From: Paracamarosporium sp. OC-R06-R3
Lineage: Eukaryota > Ascomycota > Dothideomycetes > Pleosporales > Didymosphaeriaceae
Assembly: GCA_019828545.1 (NCBI GenBank)
Contig: JACVRA010000057.1
Span: 2,015 to 66,014 of the forward strand
Reading direction: 5' to 3'
DNA: 64,000 bases
The translations under genes were made by a program, and so were the position numbers. Positions 22,491 to 33,612 of the stretch are shown piece by piece. Below the pieces are notes generated by a model. That model saw only the letters and a list, made by a program, of their open reading frames with translations. It was not told where the DNA came from and did not search any database. Each line of letters starts with the position of its first letter. Position 1 is the stretch's first letter.

Positions 22491-23459
22491 GATGGCAGTG
22501 GGTATATTGCAGATGGATCGTAAGTAGAGATAGCAGCGAGCGCGTGGTGAAAAATAAGTGACCGGGCCGGCGGTATGAGCAAGTATAGACAATAGAATGT
22601 AATGAAGTGAGTGAAGAGATTATTTCGCCGTGGTCAGTTAGCCTTTATACAGTTGAGCATGTCTCAAAGTAGTGCCTTAAAACGCAGTATTAAGGATGCA
22701 ACAGGACTGGACTGCTGCAACACCCTGCCTGTTCCAGCAACGACGGAGCTTAGAAGCCTCTCTGAGACACCAAGACGGCGTGAGTTACCGTGCGCTAGGC
22801 TGTGATAGAGCTAAGCGACAGTATGGGGAAACCAAATTGGGAAAGGCACGATAGCAAGTATCGACAGATTGGCGTAAGTACATTGGTTCAACGCTCTTGG
22901 CTAATCATGAGCGAAACCTGTGAAGGCCTTTCTTACGTGAAATACAACATTGCATGACGGACGAATTGTGTAGAGGCAAGTCGACACGAGGTGCTATGAA
23001 ACCAAGGTCATCTTGTGTAGCCGACCGATGTCAAAACGTAGCGTGAAACGTGACATTAAATGCCAAAACTTATAGGTCAATTCCGGCGATAAAACAACTT
23101 CAGACCTTCGCGAATGTTGCAGAAGGCATAAATGCGCAACCCCGAGCATATAAACAATCTTACTGGGGCCAACAGTAATGTAGTTTGGCATGGTATCTTA
23201 CAATAATAGTACAATACAGTACAGTACATCGATCCAAATCCTTCTATGCACATGTCAAACGAAGCGCCGCCCATGAGCGCTCTGCTATACCTAACGCGCC
23301 TAGAAAATGCTGTTCTTGTTTTTTTATGCCACCGACTCTAAACGGCGTCTCCGTTCTTCTGCAGACTCCTCGTGGCTAGTAGGGAGTGGTGCCCCGTCGT
23401 TATTGAGCGACAGGGTGTTGTTGACAGTAGTTGAAATGTTGGGATCCTCAGTGATCCCT
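22491..23459. other. Intergenic, secreted-protein promoter and SLS1 3' flank
   Basis: No gene is seen. The first 200 bp are the upstream region of the secreted-protein gene. A short run of overlapping gtacaatacagtacagtac lies near 23209-23227. Confidence 0.5.
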
Positions 23460-26080
23460 TCAGGAATTTGTGTCAGTCGGGATCTCGACACCATGTTCGG
23501 GATGTGCAGTTGTCTCGACATCATTTTTAGTGAATCGATCAACGCTCATTCGTTCTTTTATAGTTTGAGGGCTGATATCACGAGCCGACCGAGTTTGAGA
23601 ATCCGAGGGATTCTTCATCTTAGGCTTTCGTTCGATCTTCTTCATTCCCAATTGGCTGGCAGCAGCAGCTTCAGTGATTTTGCCGGCCATTCCGAAGGCA
23701 TCTGCGACATAAGCCCTCATAGCATTCGGAGCATCTTCGATTTTTGTCTTCTTCGCGTCCTGGCTCATGCCATAGATTATCGAAAACGCTCCAGTCTTAG
23801 CACCAAGCTTGCCACTCTGCTTTGTAGCATACGTAACTGTGCTACCCTGGTATTGTCCCCAGACATTTTGAGCAAATGTTATACCAGTGAAGAGATACCT
23901 AGCCCTCGTAATGTCATCTTTTCCGTCAAACTCCATCCCCCCAATCGTCCACTTTGGAATGTCAAGAGCAATATCAGGCGCATTAAGACGTCCCCCACTC
24001 TGTAGGTTCTGAAGTACTTTGCCCTGGAAAAACCGCATGTCATGATTTGCTTGAATGTTGTTCATGAGTAGGTTTTGGGAGGTCTCAAATTGCATGTCAA
24101 CAACCTCTTCGGGGAGCAGTACTTGATGTCTTGTAGCTCCAAAGCTGAGGACAGCTTTTTGCAGTCCATGTTGACCTTGATTGTCGGGCCGAAAATGGAT
24201 GCTAAGCTTGGGAAATTGATACGGCAAGAGTCCCGAGGTATAGTTATAAGGCCCAGGTTGTGCAATAAATTCATAGCACAGAGTTGGCCGTGTTGTGAAG
24301 CGCATCTTGAAGGTTTCGTCGTTGAGAACAGAGGAAAAGCCAGGTAGTGCAGGAACGAAGTGTGGCTGTCCTGTCACCGAGTCTGTCAGAGGGAAAAGTG
24401 CGTGGCCAAACTGGGCTTTCAATCTAGTCTCTGGGTGATAGGCCCATTTGCGCAATGATATGTGCTTGGAATTCGGAGTGGCGCGTTGGTATTGGCTGGG
24501 CTCGGTGTTCACCATCCTGAGGACCTGCTCCTGCGTAGCCTTCACTCTTTCGGCGACGCTATCCGACACTGGCCGCGAGGTAGTGCTCTGGTTCATGGGC
24601 AGCACCCAACGTCCCAGCTTTATGTCGCGAACTTTGTGCTTCACTGCCTCTTTTTCGAAACTGACTGGAAAAAAATGGTTCGAACTATCAAGAACGTCTC
24701 GTGCCGTAGCGTCGACGGTGTGCAGTCTCGGATCCTTGAGAGGCATCAACTTAACCAGACATCGTTCTGTTTCTGCGACGATATCTTTATCTAGAGCCCG
24801 GATTATGATCTGGTCTGGTCAGTCTTGGACATTCATTTTATTATATAAGTAGCGTACCTTGTCCTTGGTAAGTTGAAGGTAAGCCCCTGTCAACGTGGCT
24901 ACTGTTCGTAGGACGTCCTCCGAGAACACGTCGTACATTGTAGGGTCGACGGTACCGGGTAATTCGAGATGAGGTACCCACGGCGCCAGTTGAAAGCGAC
25001 GCGACTCCGATGCTTGGAGGAGGTGCTCTACATCATCGGCTGCGTATTCCGCCGTGTGCTTGTCTGCTGTTATGCGCAAGACTTTGTCGGCAGTGTTGAT
25101 CTCGAGCTTGGCCATTCGTGCTTTGCCAATCTGATCCAATGGTGACTGAGTTGCTGTACAAAAGTTAGTCCTCGGGCGTGAAGCAGCGCGAGAGACGTCG
25201 TACCTCCTGAAGTGAGCAAGGCGAGCTGCCAGTCCTTCAATGCTAGCTCCAACTCGCCGGCGGCCTCAAGTTCCTCGAGCATCACTAGCTTCCACACGTC
25301 ACGCAGGATCTGGTCTACCAATAGATGCTTGCTGACCGCCTTGCGTTTCTTTCTAGAATGCACGTCCAGGCCCGGCAAGCGTCTGTCCATCTGCGTCGTT
25401 CCAGGCGTCCACTCGGAGCGCTCAGCAGGCCGCTTGGATTTGCCCTGTAACTGCTTCACTCCCTCCATGACCTCATGCGCCACGCGATCCCTGCCCACGC
25501 CTTTTCTTACCGAGTAGTAATGTGAGAGCTGAGGGCCGGTGAAAGCTCGCAGGAGATGGTCGGAAAGCTTGGTGAAGACAGACTGGCGAACGTAGTGTCC
25601 CTCGTCCAGACTGACTTCCTCGTTGGTGGCCTTTTGGCGCAATCTGTCGAGCTGCTCCACGACCTCCTCAAGCGTTGCAGGTTGCTCATCTGCAAGGGCC
25701 TCGGCAAGCTTCAGTGGCACTTGGTTGTCATCGCGAACGATTTCAGGTTCCGGTCTCGCCTCTTTCTTGCCGTCGCCCAGCTCCTCCAGGACGAGGATGG
25801 CGGCATCCTCACCGAGCGTCTTCGTCCCTTCGAGGCGTGCTGTGGTTTCTCGGATGGCACGTCCTCCTCTTCTTCTGCGCACGCGACCAAACGGATGCTC
25901 ACTCAACTGTGGCTTCGGCTTCGTCCTTTCGAACTCTTCGTCGAATGCATCGCTGCGGCGACTGGCGGAGGAGAAGGCGGCGTGCGGCGTGCGGCGAGGA
26001 AGAACGGGGAGTCGTGGGCGGGCTAGGGTCAGCTCGCACCGCAGGCATATAAATGCACTCGAGGCGCGAGGCGCAAGCAT
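23460..26080 (-). CDS. SLS1: Mitochondrial inner-membrane regulator Sls1-like
   Basis: Three exons on the minus strand, 26080-25204, 25153-24858 and 24809-23460, give 840 residues. The introns (50 and 48 bp) have GTACGA/GTACGC donors, GACTAAC and GACTGAC branch sites and CAG acceptors. The start MLAPRASSAFICLRCELTLA was chosen over an ATG 75 bp upstream because it begins a typical mitochondrial presequence (basic, no acids, a CLRC motif often seen in fungal mitochondrial proteins). Then come a charged region, a HY-VRQSVFTKLSDHLLRAF block and a KH-like segment around KDKIIIRALDKDIVAE, followed by the long C-terminal domain. This layout fits Sls1, which in yeast couples mitochondrial transcription and translation at the inner membrane. 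The family call is from overall pattern. A second-best reading is another mitochondrial KH-domain protein. Confidence 0.7.
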
Positions 26081-26310
26081 AAGGAGAGGACAGCAGATGC
26101 TGGATGCAAAAACAGCGTCGCTATAGGAAGGCCAGGAAGCACCCGTAGTAAGCATAGCATGCGTCGAAACTTGTTCACCGCCTGCAGCCCTACCGATTCT
26201 GCCGACGCCAATTCACGTGCTCAACGCGTCGCCCCACTCAATCTTGGTACAGTACTCGAATACCGTCCTGGAGCATTATTGATTATTTGCATTGCTTTGG
26301 GTATACAGGT

Positions 26311-27535
26311 TTATATCGGCAACTGCCAGCTGCACAAGTCTTCCCGGACCTCGAACTCGTCCACCTCATGGTGCGGCCTACGCCGTTCCCGCTTGGCCTC
26401 AGCCTGCATCTGATGCGCCTGCTGCTCAAGACTTCCTCTGCCGCGCACGCTCGCTGGGCTGTCGTTTACGTCGCCGGGCCTCAGCGTCTCGTGTGATTTT
26501 CGCAGTACGCTACTCCCTTTGCGCGACTCGCTCTCGCTCATAGAACCGCCGCTGTCCCCGTTCACAAACCGTATGCGCCCTGGCTTGTCGTACGGCTTCT
26601 CACGGTCGCCCCAGCCATCCCCTCCCGAGAAAATGTCCTCGATGCACTCGTCTGCTTTGAGCTCGCCTGGCTGGGCAGACCAATAGGCCGCGAGCGTCCG
26701 CCTGTACATGTCTTGGAGCTCGCCGGCTTCTCGTGACCCTGCATTCAAGGAAGGCGTTGCTAGACAACCATTAACACAGCACCGTAGTTGCGCGTAGAGA
26801 ACACCTACTGCCCACGTCTTCAGCATCTCCCTGCTCGCCCGACACAATCCCAGCAATCCCGCTAAACACCTGCGCCGTCTTCAGTGCAGGCGCAACAAAG
26901 TTCCTGTCACCCTCGATCTGGCGCATGAAGATACTGATCTTGAGCGTGCTGTTGATCTTGCTATTCTGCATCAGATATCTCCGCGTGACGCCCGGATCAT
27001 CGCCCTCTATCCTGTTCATCTCGCTCTGCTCCACGTATTCGGCTAGGTTAAGCTTGACGTTGCCCAGTGTGATGCGCTCGCCTCTGCCCCCGCCCGAGTA
27101 CTCCTGCACTACTTCGAACTCGACGAAGCTCTCCTGCAGCACGCCGTTCTTGTCGACCACCAGCTTGACGGGCAGCTTCGCCTCGTAGTCATAGCTCACT
27201 TTGTGGTCTTTGATCGGGCACTTTTCGGTGCGCCCGCGATGTTCGGCGGCGGTCGAGTGCGGGAGGTGCCATTTCACAAAGGAATTGCCTGAGACGAGCG
27301 GGACGTTGTTGAGATCGATTATCTGCGGACAGTAAGATCCTCGCAGGCGCAATGCGGAAAGCAGCCGCTCACTCTCAGGTGCAGCTCAAACTTGGGCTGC
27401 GGATTTGTCAGCCGTTGGATCCTCTCTAATGGGCATGGGTCCTTACGCGGCGGTTCTTGGGCACTGCAATCGTGAGCGTTTGTGCCGCAAAGGCGACGGA
27501 GCGCTTGAGAGACATCCCTCACCGAAGGCTTGCAT
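26311..27535 (-). CDS. NT-type C2 domain (EEIG1/EHBP1-like) protein
   Basis: Five exons on the minus strand: 27535-27523, 27463-27447, 27396-27373, 27322-26809 and 26738-26311. They join in phase to 331 residues. The first three exons are only 13, 17 and 24 nt and encode MQAFVPKNRR and PKFELHLR. Exon 4 continues IIDLNNVPLVSGNSFVKWHL and carries the whole NT-C2 fold, with CPIKDHKVSYDYE, KLVVDKNGVLQES and GERITLGNVKLNLAEYVE. NT-C2 domains are membrane or phospholipid-associated modules found in EEIG1, EHBP1 and fungal relatives. The C-terminal third (GELKADECIEDIFSGGDGW, then Ser/Glu-rich sequence) looks unstructured and probably binds partners. It is divergent from TAD1 with 231 bp between starts. 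Cellular role in this fungus is unknown. Confidence 0.85.
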
Positions 27536-27728
27536 GGTGGAGGAAGCGCGGCGCAGCGTCGCGGCTCGCGGCTATAATAAGGCAGTATCAGTATCAGCGG
27601 TGCTGAGGTGTGACGGCGGGGAAGGCAGGTGCGACCCCGGATGCGGTGGTGAATGGACGCTCGGACGGTCCAGCTAAACTCCGCGCACACCAAGAACACA
27701 CGGTGAAAGTGCTTCTTCCACCTCGACC

Positions 27729-27770
27729 ATGGCATCGTCGCCTAAGGACCTTCCCCGTACCGCATCATGA
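27729..27770 (+). promoter_or_regulatory. uORF overlapping the TAD1 start (ATGA)
   Basis: ATG at 27729 opens a 13-codon frame (MASSPKDLPRTAS) whose TGA at 27768-27770 overlaps the main ATG at 27767-27769 as ATGA. Its context (accATGG) is good, so scanning ribosomes should use it. If it is in the mRNA it could set TAD1 output through termination and reinitiation. Confidence 0.5.
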
Positions 27771-29270
27771 CACCGGACCCAGACACCATCGCAGATTGCG
27801 TACTTGCAACCTTCAATCAGCTTCCCGATAAGCGCAAGCCTAGATCGTCCACCAACGGTGCACGCGAATGGATACCCCTCGCCGGAATTGTGCTAGCCGA
27901 TAAGAGTAACACGAATCCTGGTCAGGTACTGTCGTAGTAAGCTGATGCTCATTTCTAGCAAAGATGGCAAGCTGTCTTGTGTTTCGTTGGGGTGAGTTTT
28001 CCTGATTTATGTGTCTGTGGGCTCTCGCGTACCTCTTAGTAAATGTAACAAGGGTACGTTTCTGTCTTCGTCAATCCTACGTTGATATCATAAACGAAAA
28101 GAAACCATCCAAGACGCAGCGTACCTCTCGATTGACAATGCATTGACGGTGGCTAGAACGGGTATGAAATGCCTCCCTTCAAACAAACTCCCTCTAGCCC
28201 GAGGCAACGCTCTCCACGACTGGCATGCCGAGGTCCTTGCCATAAGAGCGTTCAATCGCTTCCTTTTGGACGAGCTACTCCTCGTCTTGACTCCTCCCTA
28301 CCCACCATCTAGGTATCTCCACAAAAGATCTCCAGAGGAAAGAACGAATAGCGAACCCCAGCCTTTCACCTTGAGAGATGATGTTCGCATCTACATGTAC
28401 TGCTCTGAAGCACCCTGTGGCGACGCCAGCATGGAACTCACAATGTCCCTCCAAGATGATGCCACGCCCTGGACGACACCAGTCCCGACAGTATCTTTTC
28501 TTCCAGTGCCTTCTTCGCCACACTCAGCGCAAGGGGCCGACGCCTCACCATGCAGTGCCTTAAGAGGCAGGTCTCACTTCTCCCACCTCGGCGCCGTCCG
28601 TTGCAAACCCTCTCGTCCGGATGCTCCACCGACCCTTTCCAAATCCTGCACCGACAAACTCGCCCTTCACCAGGCGACATCCCTCCTCTCAGGTCTAACA
28701 TCGCTACTCATATCCCCGCGAAACGCCTACCTGCAAACCCTGATATTACCCACATCGCAACACGTCCCGGCGGCCTGTGAACGCGCGTTCGGTCGCTCGG
28801 GCCGCTTGCGACCGGCCGTGGAGAAGTGGGAGAAATCCGGTGGATGGAAAGGCGGATACAGATGGCATGCCTTCGACGTGTGTAGCACTTCGCGGGAATT
28901 TACCTGGAGTCGGAGGATGGTTCCTTTGGATTCGAAGGCAAAGAGTAGTAATTTGAGTGCGCTGTGGACGCCTAGATGGCAGGAGACTTTGATCGGGGGT
29001 GCGTTGCAGGGGAGGAAGCAGTTTGATCCGAAGGGCGCGAGCAGAGTCAGCAGAAGAGAAATTTGGAAGATGATAGTGCAGATCACGGCCAGCGTTGGTC
29101 TACCTGCTCTCATGGAAATTCTCGGGAGGAAAAAGTATAAGGATGTGAAGGAGCATGGGATGTTGGAGGCTAGGAAGGAAATAAAGGAGGATGTCAAGCG
29201 TGAAGGACTCGAAGGTTGGGTAAAGAATATCGGTGATGATGAGTTCAATCTCCAGGGAGATAAGGACTAA
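27767..29270 (+). CDS. TAD1: tRNA-specific adenosine deaminase Tad1/ADAT1
   Basis: Family member converting A37 of tRNA-Ala to inosine. Visible are EWIPLAGIVLA near the N-terminus, KDGKLSCVSLGTGMKCLPSN, the zinc/proton-shuttle motif DWHAEVLAIRAFN, the zinc-Cys motif PCGDASMEL and the third ligand region KSCTDKLALHQ, so the deaminase core is complete. Exon ends 27991 | 28157 (GTGAGT...GCTAG, 165 bp) are clear. The first junction is not. The N-terminal frame from 27767 must shift to the frame used at 27959. The only phase-correct GT..AG choices start at 27931, 27934 or 27937 and end at 27958, giving introns of 28, 25 or 22 nt, which is below the usual fungal minimum. Either a true ultrashort intron or a frameshift (genomic or assembly) is present. 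The 22-nt choice has an excellent GTAAGC donor and joins as Tyr-Lys. It ends 38 bp from the convergent RecA-like gene. Confidence 0.82.
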
Positions 29271-29308
29271 TTGGAAGGGGTATCATATTATATTTCGTTT
29301 CACCCACA

Positions 29309-30819
29309 TTAGATGTCTCTGACGCCATTCTCTCTGTGCACAAACGTTCCCCACCCACCTCCTCTACCACTCCATCGGTCACTCATAACCTCCACTACGC
29401 CGACCATCTCGACACCCTTCCTCACTCTGCTCACTGCTTCTCCATCTGCATAGATGACCCTGGCGTCTGCCCTTCTACGTGGCATTCTCTCCACCAACAG
29501 TGTCAGATCTAGATATGGTGACAATACACCTATCAACACAGGTACACTCTTATTAGATGCGAAGAGTGAGAGTGGCGGCGGCGGTTGTTGCCGATTGTCT
29601 TGATTTGGATTCGATTTTGTAGAAGGCGTTCTAGATGGAAAGGTTGGATTGAAAAGAAGCGTGTGAAGGTCATGGTTGCTGGTGAGGTGAGAAAGGGTGA
29701 GCAGAAAGGAGGAGGCTAGGGCATGTGCTATCATTCATCAGTTTAGGGCAGACAAGAATAAAAGCAGTGTCTGTACCTTGTGCGTAGTCTTTCTGCAGCA
29801 GCGGGCTGACCACGTGAGCGAGATTGTTTATGAGAAGGAACACAGGTTTTGTGACTTGGAACAGTGCACTTGAGAGTGGTTGCTCGGATTTTGCAGGACT
29901 GACAGGGTTAGTAGTAGTTACCGGCAGGGGATGAGAAGTTCTGTCGCGTTGGTCGGAAGATCCATCGACAAAAAGTATCTCGTCCTGCTCATCCATCGGT
30001 AATACCTCTGCGGTCGGAAGAGTCGTAAAATCCGATACTAGTGGCTCATCATTGAACAACATCTCTTCGTCGTCGTCGCTGTCCCCAACGAAGGTTCTCT
30101 TCGGTAGCTCCTTATCATGTACCTCAAGTTCTTCATCTGGCGTTGTTTTGAGCGGTTGGTGCGTATGTGCCTGCTGTTCTGCATGTGCATTTTCTTTTTC
30201 TCCTCGCGGTTGTTGTCCCTCTAGTTCATCTCTCACCTCACCAACAGCTTCCATAACACCCACAAGATCAAAAGCCCGCATGATCTTCACCCTGTCGAGC
30301 GACTTTGCAGCTATCTCTTCCACAGTCACATCTTGTATATTCATCGTGAATTTTATAGCACTCAGAAGCTCTGCATCCTCCTGGAGACGAGCATAAATGA
30401 ATGAGTATAGGCGGAGGACATCGAAATCACCCGTTGTATCCACCACCGCAGCTGATGAATGGGCATCTGTTAGAAGAGATGACGATAGCAGTTCAAGGCA
30501 GATCTATCACTTGTCAGAAGACCCTGTCAATTCATCTTCTGCATCTCCTGTGTTTCACGAGGAATTGTACGACAACGTTGATCGAAGGCGAACGCACCTC
30601 AGCGCCACCGCTGCCCGCCTCACCCCACACACCCACAACCTTGCCTGCTTCCAGACCTCCGATTGCCTCATCCACGCTTTTTGATCCTGTGCCAAGGACT
30701 CCATTCTTCTCCAGCACCGTTTTCCCACCGATCACGTCTTCGAATGTCCTTCCTAGCTCTTCATCGTCAACAACCGCACTTGCAGGCAACGGCTCCGCAG
30801 GCCTAGCAGGCGCCATCAT
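29309..30819 (-). CDS. RecA/Rad51-like fold protein with degenerate Walker A
   Basis: Three exons on the minus strand, 30819-30598, 30503-29777 and 29727-29309, give 455 residues; introns are 94 and 49 bp. The N-terminal part has the layout of Rad51-like ATPases: GVLGTGSKSVDEAIGGLEAGKVVGVWGE-AGSGGAE, ICLELLSSLL after intron 1, then a hydrophobic strand AAVVDTTGDFDVLRLYSFIY corresponding to the strand after helix 1 in that fold. The P-loop position reads GEAGSGGAE (66-74) and lacks the Lys-Thr of GKT. A strand at VFLLINNLAHVVSP fits the Walker B region. A long acidic, low-complexity insert (ENAHAEQQAHTHQPLKTTPDEE onward) separates them. It may be a Rad51-paralogue-like recombination factor (XRCC2/Rad55 class). 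Specific orthology is unclear. Confidence 0.6.
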
Positions 30820-31616
30820 GTCATTGGAAGTTTCGCGATGTCAGAGCTTGAGCTTCAACGCATTGGGTCGGGGGAAGTTGGAACGTGCACCGTGGGGGAT
30901 GATTTGTGGCGTTGGATGGATACCTGTACACACTAGCGCGCCTTCCCGATGCGGGAGGTACATGACACCGCGACCGCATCGTAGATCAGTCAAACGTAAA
31001 CGTCAGCACATGGCTCAATATATCGCACCATGCATACGAAGTGTATTTTAGGGTATTATTTGCGAACGTGTGACGCCATCGATGGTCCTGTGCATGGAAC
31101 CCAGCCATCTGGAATGTGGCTTGCAGTGGTGAGCATCAGCTCGTGTGCAGCTGAACTGTAGCTGAACTTCCGGAACGTCAATCGTTACGTACCTGCATTA
31201 GGATGCATGCATGACGGCGATCCGTCAATCCTTCCCACCAACACCACTTCATCCCACTCAACAACGGTATCAAGCACGCAAAATTCACCACAGTATAGAG
31301 CGCGTCTCGAACAGAATTCTTCCATTGAACTACAAACTCCACCCAATTCCATTCCAAGCTCGAATCGAATAAGTAGTCCCGAGGCGGTATAGACGCCCAT
31401 TAATAAGCTGGCAGTAGAAAAGACCAGAACATAAAGGGGAAAGTAGTATTTTGTCCGGTTCCGTCCATTGCAACTCTGCTATGCCGTTTTGAATCACGCC
31501 TCTTCTCTCCCCAGAATGTACACCCATAATATCCAGATCGAAACTGCTCTCCAATGCTACCCTGTGCCCTCACTCGGTCCGTGTTGTGGCATTTTGACGA
31601 TGAAAGAAATGTACGT

Positions 31617-31659
<43 letters not shown>

Positions 31660-31815
31660 CGCCCGTGACGTGCTCCCGCTCCGTCTTTGGCGATTGGGAA
31701 ATCCAATGACGCCCGGCTGAATCGGGTTGTCTCGGCGCAGGCGTCGTAGATTGTGGTGGATGTTGTTATGCATGTTAAAATCAAGAATGGTGTATCCAAT
31801 TCGATCGTGCATTGC
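30820..31815. other. RecA-like gene promoter and PAL1 3' flank
   Basis: No gene is seen. The stretch includes the GT microsatellite at 31619-31654, listed separately. Overlapping short frames at 31185-31400 are antisense mirror frames without domains. Confidence 0.5.
31619..31654. repeat. (GT)18 microsatellite
   Basis: Eighteen uninterrupted GT dinucleotides lie about 160 bp past the PAL1 stop codon (31816, minus strand), so they probably sit in its 3' UTR. On the minus strand it reads (AC)18. Confidence 0.95.
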
Positions 31816-33612
31816 TTAGGTAGGGCGTTCGGGTCGCGGCCTACGCCCACCCTTCAGACTTTTGACGCGGTTGAGGAATCCACCGCCCCCTTGGGGCTTT
31901 GGTTCGGCGGGGGCACCGAGGCTATCTGCCGTTATGGCACGCGTCAACTGGTTACGACCTCCAGGAGAGGTGGGCGAAGTGACACCTTCTTGCTGAGCTA
32001 CGTTGATTGCGGCGCCCTTTCGCTCGTATGCGTCATCGTAATTGTCGAAGAATGGGTTTCTTTCGTTTGCCTTGCTGCTGCTAGTCAAGCTGCCTCCAGT
32101 GGTCAAGGGCCCATTCGGACTCTGACCGTTCCCGTACCGAGCCTCAGGAGACGTGATCCGGGGTCGGTCTCCATATTCCCGTCGTGGCTGGTTAAGGCCG
32201 CGGAAGCGCTGGGCAATTGACTTCTTCCGGCCAAGACCACCTTCAGCAAAGGCCTTTTGGTTTTCAGCCTCGCGTTGCTGGATGGCGGTGCGTGACGCTG
32301 GTGCGCCCTCGAGGAAGGTGGAAGTGCCCAGTCCGTAGCTTTCGTCTCCGTGCACGATATCAGCACGGTCCTTGGGACCAAACGTCAAAGAGCGCCCTTC
32401 CAGCTCCGGACGCTTGCTCCAGGTGTTGGCAGATCCACCAAAGTCAGTGAATCCTTCAGCGCCTCGACCGTGAATCTTGTCCAGGTCGATCTTGTCATTT
32501 AACGGGCCGGATCCGCCAAGTGCGTTGTTAGCTGATCCAGCAGGGAACGCGTGCATGGGAGCACGCTTGTCCTTTTCGCGGTTGCGGTGGGGCTGCACGG
32601 CATCGTAGGGACCATCGTGATGGATCATGCTCGGTCCGTAAATGCCACTCACGTCCAGCTTGTCGATAATGTCGAGACCGTGGGGTTTTCGGACTCGCGT
32701 CGAGCGAGACTTGCCGTCGCGGGTACGCTCGTCCCTCTCTCTGCGACGCTCCCTGCGTCGGCGCTCTTCATTCGGATCAAGCGAGCCTTTGTCAACCATG
32801 GACGATTCGGAGTTGCGACGCGGTCGCCTGCTGTGCTCCCGCCTATGAGGACTGCCCCGCTGCGGAGGCTCTCGACGAGAGCCCGGGGGTCCAGAGGGAC
32901 GAGGAGGTCCGCGGGGTGGGCCGCGCGATCGCTCGTCTCGACGCCTTTCCCTCTCTTCCTCGTCCGAGCGAGACGGACGGTGGCCCGAATTGGGGAGGGT
33001 GCCGCTGCGTGGAGGAGGGCCTCGGGTGGGCGGTGCGCGCTTGTCGCCATCGTCGAGGGTCAGATTGTCCTGCCGCAGGGAAGGATAGTCAGCAAACGTG
33101 CTCACAAAACGCCTGAAGCGATCCATGGGGCGCTCGAGTGTCGGGATACGTGTCTGGTGCTGGTGCTGGTGCTGGTGCTGGAGCGGGAAGAAATGAAAGC
33201 ATCACGGTGGTGCAACGCAACACAATCACCTTGTGGCAGGGGCCGAGGACGTACAAAGAGCTGTCTGGCGTCGTCGCCAAAGGTCGCCTTTTTGGGCGAG
33301 TCCTTCATCGTGGCCGACATGTCGATCAATTGGGCCTCTTTGTTAAACTCGGCTTCAAAGGTCTGCAGGAAGGGGTTGCGGGACATTGGCCGGCTGCCCG
33401 CACTCGTCGGGGTGTGCAGGGCGGGCGAAGGGATGGCGGGAGACGTCGCTCTGTTGCGGAACGGGTTCTTGGAGTTGAGTTCGAGCGTGAGCCCGGGCGA
33501 GAGGCGACGTTCTGCACAAATAGGGGAGGTTAGCTGGCGGCGTTTCGTCACCGCTTCCGTAGGTGAAACAGGCGATAAGGAGCGTACCAGGCATTGACGG
33601 GTCCGCGATCAT
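31816..33612 (-). CDS. PAL1: Pal1 cell morphology protein
   Basis: Three exons on the minus strand, 33612-33588, 33511-33255 and 33153-31816, give 539 residues with introns of 76 and 101 bp. The product starts MIADPSMPE and has NPF motifs (KNPFRNRA, RNPFLQTFEAEF), which bind EH-domain endocytic proteins. After a TRIPTLERPMDRFRRF segment comes a long Arg/Pro/Ser-rich basic region. The Pal1 core is then GLDIIDKLDVSGIYGPSMIH with HDGPYDAV after it and NREKDKRAPMHAFPAGSANN. Pal1 in fission yeast is a membrane-associated factor at growth sites and in clathrin endocytosis with Sla2. The first intron donor/acceptor pair is clear. The second intron ends in a CACCAG tandem that offers five in-phase acceptors. 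Transcription is divergent from MED31. Confidence 0.92.

Noticed and set aside
27905..27958. 53-bp canonical-looking intron in TAD1 (GTAACA donor)
   Set aside because: Length and signals are good, but it leaves the wrong phase and loses the conserved KDGKLSCVSL block.
31557..31850. Frames with His-Thr repeats at the GT microsatellite
   Set aside because: The repeat translation is a result of (GT)18; flanks lack coding features.
33181..33254. PAL1 intron with donor at GTGATT (33227)
   Set aside because: All available acceptors then put exon 3 out of frame; the GTACGT donor at 33254 is stronger and in phase.
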